Below are positions 10,601 through 17,198 of a stretch of DNA of 64,000 bases, piece after piece. Every line of letters begins with the position of its first letter. The first letter of the stretch is position 1. Below the pieces are notes generated by a model. It had not been told where the DNA came from, ran no database searches, and worked only from the letters and a program-made list of their open reading frames with translations. The stretch comes from Prorocentrum cordatum (taxonomy: Eukaryota > Sar > Dinophyceae > Prorocentrales > Prorocentraceae). A program made the translations under genes and the position numbers. The DNA lies in NCBI GenBank assembly GCA_963575745.1, contig CAUYUJ010019608.1, forward strand, positions 1-64,000, written 5' to 3'.

Positions 10601-11101
10601 AGAGAGATCCTCGTCCACCACTTCCCTTCCCAAGAGCGCAGTTATCTTCGCAGGGCACCCCTCTGGTGCTTCGGCGTTGAACACGCTGGCCTTGGGTTCG
10701 CTGGCAGCAGGAATGGCGGGCATGGCTTGCGCGGCGGCTGAAGCCCTTGGGCGGCGCGTCGGAGCGCCTTTGGCCACCGTGCCCTCCGTCGGGCGTCTCT
10801 GTCGCGGCGGCTGAAAGTCTTGCGTAGAAGCGGCGGCTGAGACCCCAGGCGCGGCGGCACATTGAACGCCCGAGACGAGGGCTGGCGCTGCGCCACGACG
10901 CAAGGCGTGGCGCTGCGGCGTGTGAGGCCCCCCTCCTACTCCTCTCCTCAGATGGGCCTCCTGCTCCGCCGCCCCAAAGGCCAAGGGGGAGAAGGCGAAG
11001 GAGGAGGGAGAGGAGTTTTGCGCCGAAGTCGGCGTGGAGAGCGCCGAAGACCACCAGACTGGTGCAGGCTGGAGAGACCTGCCAACGGCAGGACGTGGCA
11101 T
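1643..11101 (-). CDS. Retroelement polyprotein: low-complexity N-region, RT, RNase H, J-like region, tyrosine recombinase
   Basis: One open frame runs to a TGA at 1643. The first ATG is at 11101 (frame open from about 11152), giving roughly 3150 residues. The first 1250 or so residues are Ala/Pro/Ser-rich and low in complexity, perhaps gag-like. Reverse transcriptase follows (about 6640-5960) with an IDD active-site motif in LNIDDHTG. RNase H (about 5560-5010) shows GTDASLGWGG, HINILET, LLDSQVAL and HRADDPTR, the DIRS-type pattern. A degenerate J-domain-like stretch lies near 4240-4035. The C-terminus (about 2655-1760) resembles a tyrosine recombinase, with SLRPGE and GRWRQASTAEGYLQ. Between about 8390 and 7560 the protein-like signal moves to another minus frame, so this single ORF may not be the true product there. 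The RT and RNase H calls are firm; the N-region is unassigned. Confidence 0.82.
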   Translation of the reverse strand: MPRPAVGRSLQPAPVWWSSALSTPTSAQNSSPSSFAFSPLAFGAAEQEAHLRRGVGGGPHTPQRHALRRGAAPALVSGVQCAAAPGVSAAASTQDFQPPRQRRPTEGTVAKGAPTRRPRASAAAQAMPAIPAASEPKASVFNAEAPEGCPAKITALLGREVVDEDLSYLPPTPSPCLYFATWLTCAAKHGDHFVGPACSTVGGGASLAGHTGSAAASVSWPSAGGIAAATSADDAARTAGGGYIRAPPGLDPLPPGPPVRQIGPPPGLDVLEVGSQRLSAACPRRGAAAAWSPTVVYQVRPGATASEAALPLLRTPPPPPQGRPWSGALALVEAGCSVVPPRGSSAAMSDCGLDGGSPSFSGAAPRCGSKGVGMRPASDADTAPQGGARTAPPAATAVHQPGTPPRSGPRATSALRADLHLWDLHTGSDTQGVDPPPGLSGSEAGSRVPPLVALRAALASDGVQLFSSGSMPCTAASPLLSERFTVADGDRAASGTPLSADWHRVSGDSPSQARQLRPPSGVAVPEADVHAPPPLHRSAVGPASLRAGAARGRMWYGERAGLLPFTNLEGGVGAPAAGGPPPQSSAREGLRSLGRLGDATLSLLAPPRHEAAVATAPAAVAAVSLGAVAATARQATPLPAAAAFGSGGSGVASSGSTAASVPAASAGEPPLSFKGVTAANAGLPASGVARWGLRDPPRSLGVRADPPASPPGPSSAPAETTQSASAASAGPLASNASSSSPRDLPWSIGVRGAPPASLPGSSPSLADALRKSAIPCLGASPLPPREPLAVSASSASAHAILHPLGLLGNPTSASTDPASLPVSAPLLSGATRHVSAAAADGFGVAGTCLPGAAASAPQSTGRTDPSAPAAARDLGTPPQSCPMATSPCLPGFLPPPGLEPPSRPCASRRSGGALREARGAPALRRRGGSSGFTAIRDRGHVGQGTCATSSRPAARWDPSFGARLSVGEGSVERPSAGAPVCPSRARPPATWAGRPRCGRRLRRGGRRGRTGAACRGAPEGSRSGFHLPAGGAAAVHVHRPAGGGPRLPRNRMVPHGDQAPPVSRDLVRVAAGPCRARSAGSQAAGGAALHGGASHHRGGRTRAACTGRGFTQRRVAVSDDAAAARRAWAERGRESRHALLQRCCCGPAGRSSCRCRDSRSTPGSPSGPSGHFGNFHRAASTGAGSGAEAPASGAPDSSAAAPGTSRASTCTGRSAPFVADLSALLRLFPGACIDVTHWAAALAQVGMGTRCSLAAFTRSSLCASDWDDSYLLESAPRDPWPCPPSPPLPPPPGHLTGRARERWRVRRAARALSQHAVVALNWLTLGHPSFAPAEARVRATVTPCQEGVRSRLERLCRIAVRLARGGKSDLGRAFAKFDSTEVSLHGLATHVAALEASFASSSQVPAPMRQLPVSATPLASSLAAAAGWDPTQAEPFDLRVQASRIKWDYSPTFDPTPYLSDDLVRSAFHDPEVTRLPEDEWPSGFSGARVHMDREQLWELLRKWDSCGALYLTPSADLAWDEACGAFRVPKDEYHDRLILNPTVVNSRCSSVSSSTQRLGQGFLLCRLGLAPGEWLVVSCDDLREFYYTFKVPPARARRNALRVKLPSSRFKGFNAWRKDLEGLDVSPCLNALAMGDNMAVEIANSAHEGVLRSFGALRPSEQAVHRLPFPRGPYVEMLNIDDHTGFQKLSWRGSAPRPDDPTRRDREVFAACDRGYPQVGLIQHPGKRARGETHKVVVGAEVEGRIGIVCAPLVRTVALCRLTLIQVFLGRSTRALLSSLVGCWVQVFLYRRPILSIFTHIYTFISTLPDDGLEYELPPSVRDELQACTYLAFVAMTDLRATPCPEVFGTDASLGWGGVVRSDISSHLSQELWRRSEHGGWHTRLPDRHLLMVLSRGHFLGPELTQLRREAGLPSLELPLAPRWISELSEALRFRLAYKWEFRMRRHINILETTVFKSLCKYCCVRNPDSRIPVLLDSQVALGAAAHGRSSSPGLSHVLSTCLPYILGGGLYMGGLYVPTDVHRADDPTRNRPVRPPSRVEPAWLSDIDEGRFERFDVIAAADAASAYPTCLWGRFALLVLARRPAAGAGPHGHLATSRQESPFPGDQGDAAASAEAGGPPLLAPPSTTSSPTPASREPAPSGPRNVLRTDALRSPRHDHVVNSAASAAPAVPTASAPPWDVSSFPPPPAGMRPASDAAAAPQGGARAVGGEPGAGAPEARSRSQRPERSRGRARGPSSSAAEEGARAGGSHEGRAVAAASAPARLPPVGGSHSQSAGGAAAAFGSERQLRPADAAKLMAACALLGVQLSTPDSGVHRAWRRLATPHHPAKSRGCHASAARWQQFCDARSQLLGPFRELRVHGGSVAGAQPGKSPASTRGLVDSAPRPPQATEAVSAVSGATPASARTALSAACCGGGLGSPERAAAPSAAPGVLSARGARTSMGPPARAAGAPPAPRADDVPTPASVHRSQSSARARVHDASPPAAASYAAPPAAPRARAAPRSLELAAALSAAPMVGGPLVGNADSPDSREAAHDMVSEALAAAPHFSESLEPSARAAQGPPQVGAWATSAAMRTSQVAVPAAAVRRARAERRALARLRTAVDAVDAALTEVELERGAETGESAGELAERILTLLAELERRKAALCSARSRLANCVREAASAGPPAAAADLFAPAAVPAAPAEVDSAAEAEARIGTVPHSEADTAPQGGGRAAITWHRRVPHPARRRRRAAGAAPPSAPRSGAVLSSADAAHQGERQRPRLMALDGPGAELSPAAPTPSGSTAAADSGRGLSPAPPLARISFAQGSRFTPADESRRTRSLDAFELWLGEHTGIVPDTLYRSGILAGRFLATFGVWLHDAGPPQYILVHAVLGVQANHPHCRGLLTEAWDVAKLWKHSEPPARFFGHARSFPGLRPPLPRALLRAMVSLCLLWEWPEMAALVLAGFTMSLRPGEILHAKRCDLSLPCDRLEPEGDAFLSIAVPESCRSYPIQYARCSDRATVKIMDIVFRHVGPTDPLMTTTSGQSGFRTRWNHLLVGLGVPLAKMPAGFDITPVGLQGTGATDFNAATEHLPRVFWRGRWRQASTAEGYLQDAAASTVLAALPEASRSLVEYFASVSDYLVASFLNAGLAGWPIQLAAARRTLVTSQGL
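1760..2655 (-). other. Tyrosine recombinase-like domain of the retroelement
   Basis: The last 300 or so residues carry box I as SLRPGE, preceded by the hydrophobic segment typical of the family, and a C-terminal GRWRQAS..EGYL block that aligns with the G(R/H)W..T..Y box. The expected second arginine region (usually LRHGGA or similar) reads GLQGTGAT, so the catalytic Arg of box II appears replaced by Gln. Either the copy is degenerate or the alignment by eye is off by a few residues. Confidence 0.7.
4035..4240 (-). other. Degenerate J-domain-like segment inside the retroelement polyprotein
   Basis: The residues run LLGVQLSTPDSGVHRAWRRL, then ATPHHPAKSRG, then ASAARWQQFCDARSQLLG. This follows the DnaJ J-domain plan: LGV start, helix II AxRxLA, the HPD loop (here HPA), and helix III ending at LL. 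The Asp needed to stimulate Hsp70 is Ala here. It lies between RNase H and the recombinase. The resemblance is by eye. Confidence 0.45.
4480..4529 (-). repeat. Internal ~50-base repeat in the retroelement (further copies near 9937-9985 and 7646-7695)
   Basis: A GC-rich block encoding MRPASDAxxAPQGGAR recurs at least three times within the ORF, with a weaker version near 2950-3000. The copy at 7646-7695 is in a different frame from the other two, which independently marks a frame displacement in that region. Confidence 0.75.
5010..6640 (-). other. Reverse transcriptase plus RNase H domains of the retroelement
   Basis: RT signals include VNSRCSS, an ALAMGDNMAVEIA palm motif and the IDD catalytic motif near 6065-6050. 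RNase H acidic residues appear in GTDASLG (5558-5519), INILET, LLDSQ and HRADDP (5030-5011). Motif order and spacing match DIRS-group RT/RH rather than LTR or LINE elements. Confidence 0.85.
7560..8390 (-). other. Segment of the retroelement where coding signal shifts frame
   Basis: Here the long frame becomes Arg/Gly/Cys-rich nonsense. The frame ending at 7750 reads as natural protein (for example LAFICQREALQRCMFIVQLV) and, after a TAA at 7752-7750, continues through APQGGVRAA. Protein-like sequence returns to the long frame by about 7450. Two compensating indels are the simplest explanation; a two-ORF layout is also possible. Confidence 0.55.
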
Positions 11102-11424
11102 GGGCCCTGTCCGCACCGCCCGCCGAAGAGCGAGCGGCGACGGTGCTAGCAAGGCCCGGTGGCCACGGCAGGCAGGGTGCCGAAAGGCGCGCCTGCCCGA
11201 CCGACCACCGCTCAGAACGGACGGTCGGCCCCGACGCTCGCTCTCGTCGTACGGGCCACAGGCGCCGGCCCGACCGACTTGGGCCAGCGCGGGGTGGCGA
11301 ACCCGGAGCCGACGATCGCCGCGTAGGTGTCGAGGAAACCTGAACGGCGATGGCCCCGCGGGCCCCTGGCGCCCCGGCCGCGCGCGCGCGGGGAGGGGAG
11401 TGGGGGGCGAGCGGGGCAGCTATC

Positions 11425-11482
11425 GGGCCGAGAAGCTGCAGACGACTGCGTAGCGGGCGCGAATGGGGATAGAGAGGTGCAT
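11425..11482 (-). repeat. Retroelement repeat A1 (5-prime terminal)
   Basis: 58 bases identical to A2 (1412-1469). Its outer edge meets an AT-rich microsatellite. About 320 bases of leader separate it from the first ATG of the polyprotein. Confidence 0.92.
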
Positions 11483-11491
11483 ATATAATAT

Positions 11492-11526
<35 letters not shown>
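11483..11526. repeat. (AT)n tract at the right edge of the retroelement
   Basis: TA and AT dinucleotides, interrupted by AA, begin immediately outside A1. Together with 1169-1208 this brackets the insertion. Confidence 0.9.
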
Positions 11527-11530
<4 letters not shown>

Positions 11531-12645
11531 ACATATATGTGTGGGTGTATAATGCCAGGGGGCCCGCGGGGATTTCCTGAAACTGCGCCGACTCCCCCTC
11601 CCTGGCGCGCGGAGCGGGCCAGGGGCGACGCCTGAGGCGACGCCAGGGAAGCCGAGCGCCGATTCAAGAGATCCGCGCGGAGCTCCGAAAGTTGAGGTCG
11701 ATGAGAGGCAACGATAAATGGGGTCCCCGCAGGGGGGGAAACAACGACATGGAATCGGCGATACATCGCCGATGGATCGGCGTTAGGCCCCCGATAGTGA
11801 ATATATACGTTTCTGAGCGGGGTGGACTATCAGGCCCCTATCGGCGATCAATGGGCGAGTGGGGGTAAGTGCATCCCCCCCTGAGCCTATTCCCCCCTTG
11901 ACATTGCCCCCGACTGTTTTTCGGGCAGTGGCTCGCGCCTCAGGCGACCGTTTGGCACGATCTGGGCACCCCCGGAAACGCTCCCGACGACGCGCAGCTG
12001 CTGCAAGGCATCCCGAGCAGGGCAAACTTCCGAGAACCGACGAAACCGCCTGAAAACCTCCAACCCCGAAGCCTGCGCACATGCCTGCCGGCTTTGAGCC
12101 TATCCCCCCAAACCGCTGCCCCTGGGCTAGGGGCCTCTGACACGGGGCCCGAGTACATGGGGTCGGGGGATCGCGCCGCATCGCAGATGCGTCGCCGATA
12201 CATCATCGAAGCACCAGCGACGCATCGGCGACGTCCGTGGCGCATCGGCGGTGCCACCGCTGAGAAAATCGGGCTCCACATCGAGCCGCATCGCCGATGC
12301 ATCAACAATGCGATGCATGCATTTGACCATCTACTCGAACCCCGTCCGGGAGTCCCAGACTGCCGCAAGAAGTGATCCTCACCCTGGATCCGGGGGGGGT
12401 GCAGATCAATAGCACAGGGGGTTCCTGTCCAGCCCCTGCCCGTGTTCAGGAGTCGGGCCGACCCCCGTCGTGGACGTGAAGAATGTTCCTGGACACGTAC
12501 CACCTAGCCCCCCTTGGGCAGAGGGGGGATGCGCGGCGCAGGGGCCTTCTTTTGCTCCAGGGCCTGCGTCGTCGCCTGGCGCTCTGAGCCCACCGTGCCA
12601 CCCCCCTCCCCCTGCCGCGGCTGCCCCTGCAACTGCCGCCATTCG
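11527..12645. other. Intergenic; CGATGC-rich segment, no gene seen
   Basis: No frame here reads as protein. From about 11755 to 12310 the sequence is dense in CGCATCGGCGATG-like words in both orientations, giving many short inverted repeats. No family was recognised. Confidence 0.6.
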
Positions 12646-12649
12646 CTGC

Positions 12650-12853
12650 GATTGCCTCCTCCTCCTCCTCCTCCTCCTCCTCCTCCTCCTGCTCCTCCTC
12701 CTCCTCCCCCGCCTCCTCCTACTGCTCGTCCTCCTCGTCCGCCTCCTCCTCCTCCTCTTCCTCCTTCTCCTCTTCCTCCGCCTCCCCCTCTTCCTCTTTA
12801 TCATTATCAATTTCCTCCTCCTCCTCCTCCTGCTCCTTTTCCTATCCTTCAGT

Positions 12854-12888
<35 letters not shown>

Positions 12889-13440
12889 TTTTCCACCTTA
12901 TTCGCCTTGTTTTGTTTCCTCCTCCTCCGTCTCCTCCCTCTCGCCCCGCCGCCCCCCATGTTCCTCGACCTTCCGGGTCACGAACAATTCATCTGGGAAG
13001 GTGTTTGTTGTCATGTTCCGCGTCTGGGGGCCGCGTGGGGGCCCCCAAACCATCAGCAAACATGGCTCAGAATGAACAGCCGGTCCAGGGACTGGGTCGA
13101 AACCTCTGGCAGTCGACGTAATGAACAACTAGCTCATGACGTCGGAGGCGTGGGATCGTTAAGTTTGCCTCCCCTCGTCCTCCTCGTTATCCTCCTCCTC
13201 CTCCGCTTCACCCTCCGGCTTCTCCTCCTCCTCCTCCTCCTCCTCCTCCTCCTCCTCCTCCTCCTCCTCCTCCTATGCCTCGTCCTCGTCCCCCTGTCCC
13301 ACGTATTCCTCCTCCTCCTCTTCCTCGTCCTCCTCCTCATCCTCCTCCTCCCCCTCCTCTTCTCCTCCCCCTCCTCCTCCTCCTCCTCCTCCTCCTCCTC
13401 CTCCTCCTCCTCCTCCTCCTCTTTCTTCTCCTCCCCCTCG
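12650..13440. repeat. (CCT)n polypyrimidine tracts with (CT)n
   Basis: Two long CCT-repeat blocks (about 12652-12835 and 13185-13440) with a CT-rich part near 12850-12890. Leu/Pro and Arg/Glu frames through them are artefacts. Confidence 0.93.
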
Positions 13441-13589
13441 TACGAAATTCCACCAGCCATTCATAGCGTGAGTGGTTTAACTGGCGTCCTCTTCTAACCC
13501 CCGTCTTCCCGTTTGGGGAAGGGGGTTATCCTTCCCCCAGCTGGCTGCCTTGATGGCGGGGTTTTGCGACCCAACTGACTCAACTCAAA

Positions 13590-13875
13590 ATCGTGTGCAT
13601 CATCAGCATCAATTTTATCAGCAACGTCATCAACATCATCGTCCTCGTAATCGCCCTCGTCAGCACCATGGTTTTCCATCATCATCGCCATCGTCATCTT
13701 CGTCAACGTCACCATCATCATCGTATATTCCCTGCATGAATGCTGACACTGGTGACAGAAAACGGCGTGATAATGATGGCATTGATGATGATCATGATGA
13801 TGATGATGATGACGGCGACGACGTTGATGATGTTGAAGATGATGATGCTACTGATGATGATGGTGATGACTTTTT
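13590..13875. repeat. (CAT)n and (GAT)n simple repeats
   Basis: CAT-rich sequence turns into GAT-rich sequence around 13740-13790, giving a large imperfect dyad. Not coding. Confidence 0.85.
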
Positions 13876-13994
13876 CAGGATTGGGCATCGACGCGCGGGG
13901 CGACGGCGCGTCTGGAATGCAAAACTGAGCTGATGCAGCATGTCGACTGATCGCTGTTGCAGCCTGTCGACTAATCTTGTTTCTCCATGTTTGG

Positions 13995-14740
13995 TTCTTA
14001 TTATTGCAGATGGCGTGGCGCGTGGTCTTGGCGTCTCGCTTCCGCTTCCGCTGGGGGTCCCAGAAGTCCTCGTCGCACTCGTGGCTGACGACGCCTTCCT
14101 CCCAGTCGTAGGTCGTGGGGGTCCCACAAGTACTCGACGAACTCGTCGTCGTCGTCGGCGTCGAGGGCCGCCTACGACGCGCCCGTGTCGTTCAACAGCC
14201 TATCCGCCGCGCGCAGCAAGGCGCAGCGCCACTCCGTCCAGGCGACCGCGCCCGCTGTTTCCGCAAGCGCCTCGCGCATCGTGTCGTTGGCCGCGGCCAT
14301 GCGCTCGAAACGATCGCGCCTGTGCTTTTCCGCCTTCGCCTCCCCCGCCGCCTCGGCGGCGTCGAACAGGCCGCGCGCCGCCGCCAGGGCGGCCTCCGCC
14401 ACCTCGGCCATCTGGGCGGCCTCCGCCCCCCATCTGGGTGGCGTCGAACAGGCTGCGCGCCGCCGCCTCGGCGGCCTCCGCCACCCCGGACCTCCGCCTC
14501 GCCCGAGCTCGGGGGCGCAGTCGGCGGCGGGCCTGGGCTCGTCAGCGCAAGGTACTCCGTGGGGCTCCACTGGCTGCACGGACGGAGCGTCGGGCGGGCG
14601 TCGGGCTGGGCGTCGGGCGGCCTCGTCGGGACGAGGAGCGTCGGGCTGTGCTCGGGCGGGATCGTCGGGCTCGGGGTCGGCCCAGCGTCGCCGAAAAACG
14701 TCGGGCCGGGCTCCATTGTCGGGCTCGGGGTGGACAACAT
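13995..14740 (-). CDS. Uncharacterised Ala-rich protein with an in-frame TAG and several frame breaks
   Basis: Starts at an ATG at 14740 with a Pro/Ser/Thr-rich region, then two related Ala-rich helical repeats (AEAAEAAARSLFDATQ and AEVAEAALAAARGLFDAAE), a charged segment (EKHRRDRFERMAAANDTMRE) and two acidic WDP motifs near the end. Following the protein requires dropping one base in each of three homopolymers (C4 at 14484-14487, C6 at 14426-14431, G5 at 14117-14121 on the plus strand). It also reads through a TAG at 14174-14172 into clear protein (DADDDDEFVEYLWDP). The end near 13995 is probably a splice site. Function not recognised. Either a gene affected by homopolymer errors and recoding, or a decaying copy. 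Confidence 0.5.
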
Positions 14741-14924
14741 CCTCGGCCCAGGCTCGCCGCTGGCTTGCGCCGCGTGGCTACGGGCGGCCCGGTGGTCAAA
14801 CCTGGTGGACAAACAATCTCTCGACTTCGGGGCCGTAGTCACCATCCAACAAAACATGCGAGACGCAAGCGTTTGTAGGGCGGGCTTTCAAGCCTGAACT
14901 GACACAACATCAGAACCATGGTTA

Positions 14925-15175
14925 CCATCACCACCACTTTAATCATCAACGCCAACAACCTCGTAATCGCCCTCGTCATCATCGCCATCGTCATCGTCGT
15001 CATCGTCACCATCATCATCGTATTTTGCTCGACGGAACCATGACATTCATGACGAGGATGACGGCGTGAGAATGATGATGTTGGTGATGGCGATGACGGT
15101 GATGATGGTGGTGGTGATGATGATGGCGATGACGATGAAAATGGTGATGATTGCGATGATGATGATGACGACGAC
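14925..15175. repeat. (CAT)n / (GAT)n simple repeats
   Basis: Again CAT-rich text passing into GAT-rich text, as at 13590-13875. No gene. Confidence 0.85.
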
Positions 15176-15220
15176 GATCTTTCTCACATGATCTGCGTCC
15201 GAGAGGACTGCGCCGATCTT

Positions 15221-15955
15221 TCAGACTGAGCTGTCCCAGCCAGCTTTTGCAGCGTGTAGGCGGGAACCTGGCGGCGCCGAATCGCTCAGGCCATCCCCAT
15301 CAGCGGGCCTGGCCCTCACTTCGTCCAGCACCTCCGTGAGGTCAGGGAGCGCCACGGGGACATTGGCCAATTGCTCGGCCACGGCGTGGTTCACGATGGC
15401 GAAGAACTCATTCGGGCCAGGCGCGGCGTCGACCTTGCGCGCCCTGAGCCCCCCAAACATGCCGCAGCGGATCATTGCGGCGATCTGCAGCCTGCGGTTT
15501 TCGACCTGCTGCTGCAGCTCGTGATCGGTGTCGAAGGTGTGCTTGCAGTCCTCGGCGGCGCGGCGGTGCACGTTGTGCTCCAGGGCGGCCAGGTCCCCCA
15601 CGTAGTGGGGCCCAGGCTTTTGCTCGAGGGTGACTTGCGGCTGGCCTCGGAACTTCACTTCCACGGAGCGCGCGCCGAAAAGCGGCACGGCCGCGCGCAG
15701 CAAAGAGCAGCCGCCATCAGCGTGCCAACCATCGGCCCGTGCGTCTGGCTTCATGAGCTGGATCGATACGCACGCGAACGCGTTGTCGGCGAAGCTCTCT
15801 GTCAGGATGGGCGGTCCGCTCTCCTCGGCGAGGGTGTCTGGCATCTTGTCGGCGGCGACCGCCTCGCGCATCCTGTCTCCCAGCTGTTGCAGCCGCCAGC
15901 GCCGCTTCTTCCACATCGCTCGCACGATGGCGGCCAAGCGGTGATGAGCCGCAAG
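15221..15955 (-). CDS. HxD protein, 2-oxoglutarate/Fe(II) oxygenase-like
   Basis: The frame ends at TGA 15221. It carries DGWHADGGCSLL (15727-15710) followed by VPLFGARSVEV, PGPHYVGDL and LEHNVHR (about 15583-15564). HxD, then a distal His about 45 to 50 residues on, fits the iron-binding triad of 2-oxoglutarate oxygenases. From memory, a dinoflagellate family carries DGG.SLL and Y.G.L...EH blocks of this kind. It directly follows the kinase C-lobe exon. The join near 15940-15960 is unclear: one frame meets a TAG, and the more natural upstream frame would need one extra base. It may be the C-terminal part of the kinase gene or a separate gene. Confidence 0.5.
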   Translation of the reverse strand, partial: LAAHHRLAAIVRAMWKKRRWRLQQLGDRMREAVAADKMPDTLAEESGPPILTESFADNAFACVSIQLMKPDARADGWHADGGCSLLRAAVPLFGARSVEVKFRGQPQVTLEQKPGPHYVGDLAALEHNVHRRAAEDCKHTFDTDHELQQQVENRRLQIAAMIRCGMFGGLRARKVDAAPGPNEFFAIVNHAVAEQLANVPVALPDLTEVLDEVRARPADGDGLSDSAPPGSRLHAAKAGWDSSV

Positions 15956-15956
15956 C

Positions 15957-16810
15957 TACTGCCCGTGAGGAGGCTGCGGCACTTCGGGGGGCGTTCGTCG
16001 TCCACGATGCCTGGGATCTCGGTTTTGAGGCCCATTGCCGCCTCGCCCCCCTCGGACGCATTTGGGGGCGGTCGCGCCCGCGTCGAAGCGCTGCTTGGCC
16101 AAGGTGTCCCAGGAGGGCCATGTCTGCAAGTAACGGAGCAAGTTAGGGTCGAGGTCTGCCTCCGCTATCGTTCCCGCGCCGCCCTTGCCCCGCTGCAGGG
16201 CCACGAGGGCGCGCAGCTGGGCGCCAGGCGGCTGCAGGAAGAGACACTCTCTTACACGGCTGATTGTCGGTCTGGCGCCTGGGTGCCACTTCAGGCAGAT
16301 CTCGGCGACCTTTTTGAAGTCTGGGGGGCAGCCTTCGAGTTCTGGAACGGGCCACTGTCCTCGGCCCTCGAGTGCCCTTGCTGTTTCAGCCATTAGCCAA
16401 TCCTCGCCCGACCGCCTGCGCCACTTACGAAAGAATGGCAGGGGGCCCAGCCACGGGGCGGGATCCTCATAACCGCAGCAATGTCCGGACCCTGGCTCCA
16501 GGCCTGGGGCCCCCATGACCTCCCTGATGCGATCCACGAACGCTTTCGGGCGCGCATGTGGCCGCTCGGGCCCTGGCGCGTGGTCTCCTTGAACGACGAA
16601 CACCGGCTTGCGCGTCCACAACCCCACGGCCGCGCAGCCTAACGACCACGTGTCCGGGTCTTCTTGAAAGCGCTGGTTCCCCAAGTAGACGTCTGGTGGT
16701 CTGTCATTGGGCGTGCGCAATCCGATGTCGTCGTCGCTGGAGCGGAGTTTCTTCGCCAACCTGAGGTGAGGGTTCGCCACCCCCACGCTGCCGAGGTCGG
16801 CGATCACCAC
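15957..16810 (-). CDS. Protein kinase C-lobe exon
   Basis: Begins right after a clean acceptor (pyrimidine tract then CCGCAG, exon starting GTGGTGATCGCC at 16810). The first residues are VVIADLGSVG, the DFG-loop equivalent (DLG). A PPD motif stands in the APE position, DTWSLGCAAVGLW is the subdomain IX motif, and ARPTISRVRECL is the RPT motif of subdomain XI. A pyrimidine-rich intron (16811-17198) separates it from the N-lobe exon. Past a G5 run at 16064-16068 the protein-like frame moves by one base (MGLKTEIPGIVDDERPPKC). Most likely a Ser/Thr kinase; substrate unknown. Confidence 0.75.
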
Positions 16811-16849
16811 CTGCGGAGAGGGGCGGATGGAGGAGAGGGGAGCGACGAC

Positions 16850-16912
<63 letters not shown>

Positions 16913-17198
16913 CACGACGATTTGAGTTCTAACCTGCTATGCTAGTGTGCTCGAAAATAGCATATTAGAGCTCCCCAGGAACTCCAACATGCTATGTTAG
17001 GGCTCCCTGGGAGCTCGAACATAGCATGGTAGAGCTCCCAGGAGCTCAAACATGGCACGTTAGAGCTCCCAGGGAGCTCTAACGTACCATGTTAGAGCTC
17101 CCTGGGAGCTCGAACGTGCTATGTTAGAGCTCCGTGGAAGCTCTTACATTCTATGTTAGATCTCCCTGGGGGCTCTCGCATGCTACGTTAGCTCGCGC
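16811..17198 (-). other. Intron of the kinase gene, carrying a (GAC)n tract and palindromic repeats
   Basis: The acceptor at 16811 is a standard CAG with a pyrimidine tract. Keeping frame places the donor at GAG|GCGCGAG, a GC donor. The intron holds a GAC repeat (about 16845-16920) and about six copies of a self-complementary unit, TTAGAGCTCCCWGGGAGCTC, joined by CATG words (16936-17190). The same unit fills other non-coding gaps at 52.7, 53.4, 54.1 and 57.0 kb. Confidence 0.6.

Larger units (their letters stand above)
1209..11482 (-). mobile_element. YR retrotransposon with split direct repeats (PAT/Ngaro-like, DIRS superfamily)
   Basis: A 10.27 kb element read on the minus strand. Its ends carry split direct repeats in the order A1 - coding region - B1 - A2 - B2. 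A1 (11425-11482) and A2 (1412-1469) are the same 58 bases. B1 (1470-1630) and B2 (1209-1368) differ by about one indel and one substitution. B1 abuts A2 exactly, reproducing the junction that would form if the two element ends were joined in a circle. That arrangement is diagnostic of PAT and Ngaro retrotransposons, which integrate through a tyrosine recombinase. The coding region encodes reverse transcriptase, RNase H and a YR-like domain in the expected order. Both flanks are (AT)n. No hydrolase ORF of the kind found in some Ngaro elements was seen. Confidence 0.88.

Noticed and set aside
12470-13497. Leu/Pro-rich ORFs resembling signal or membrane proteins
   Set aside because: They are translations of the CCT/CTC repeats.
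15956-15958. TAG between the kinase C-lobe frame and the HxD frame as another recoded stop
   Set aside because: The frame just upstream of it is not the natural one (a C/G homopolymer slip moves it), so this TAG is probably out of frame and was not counted.
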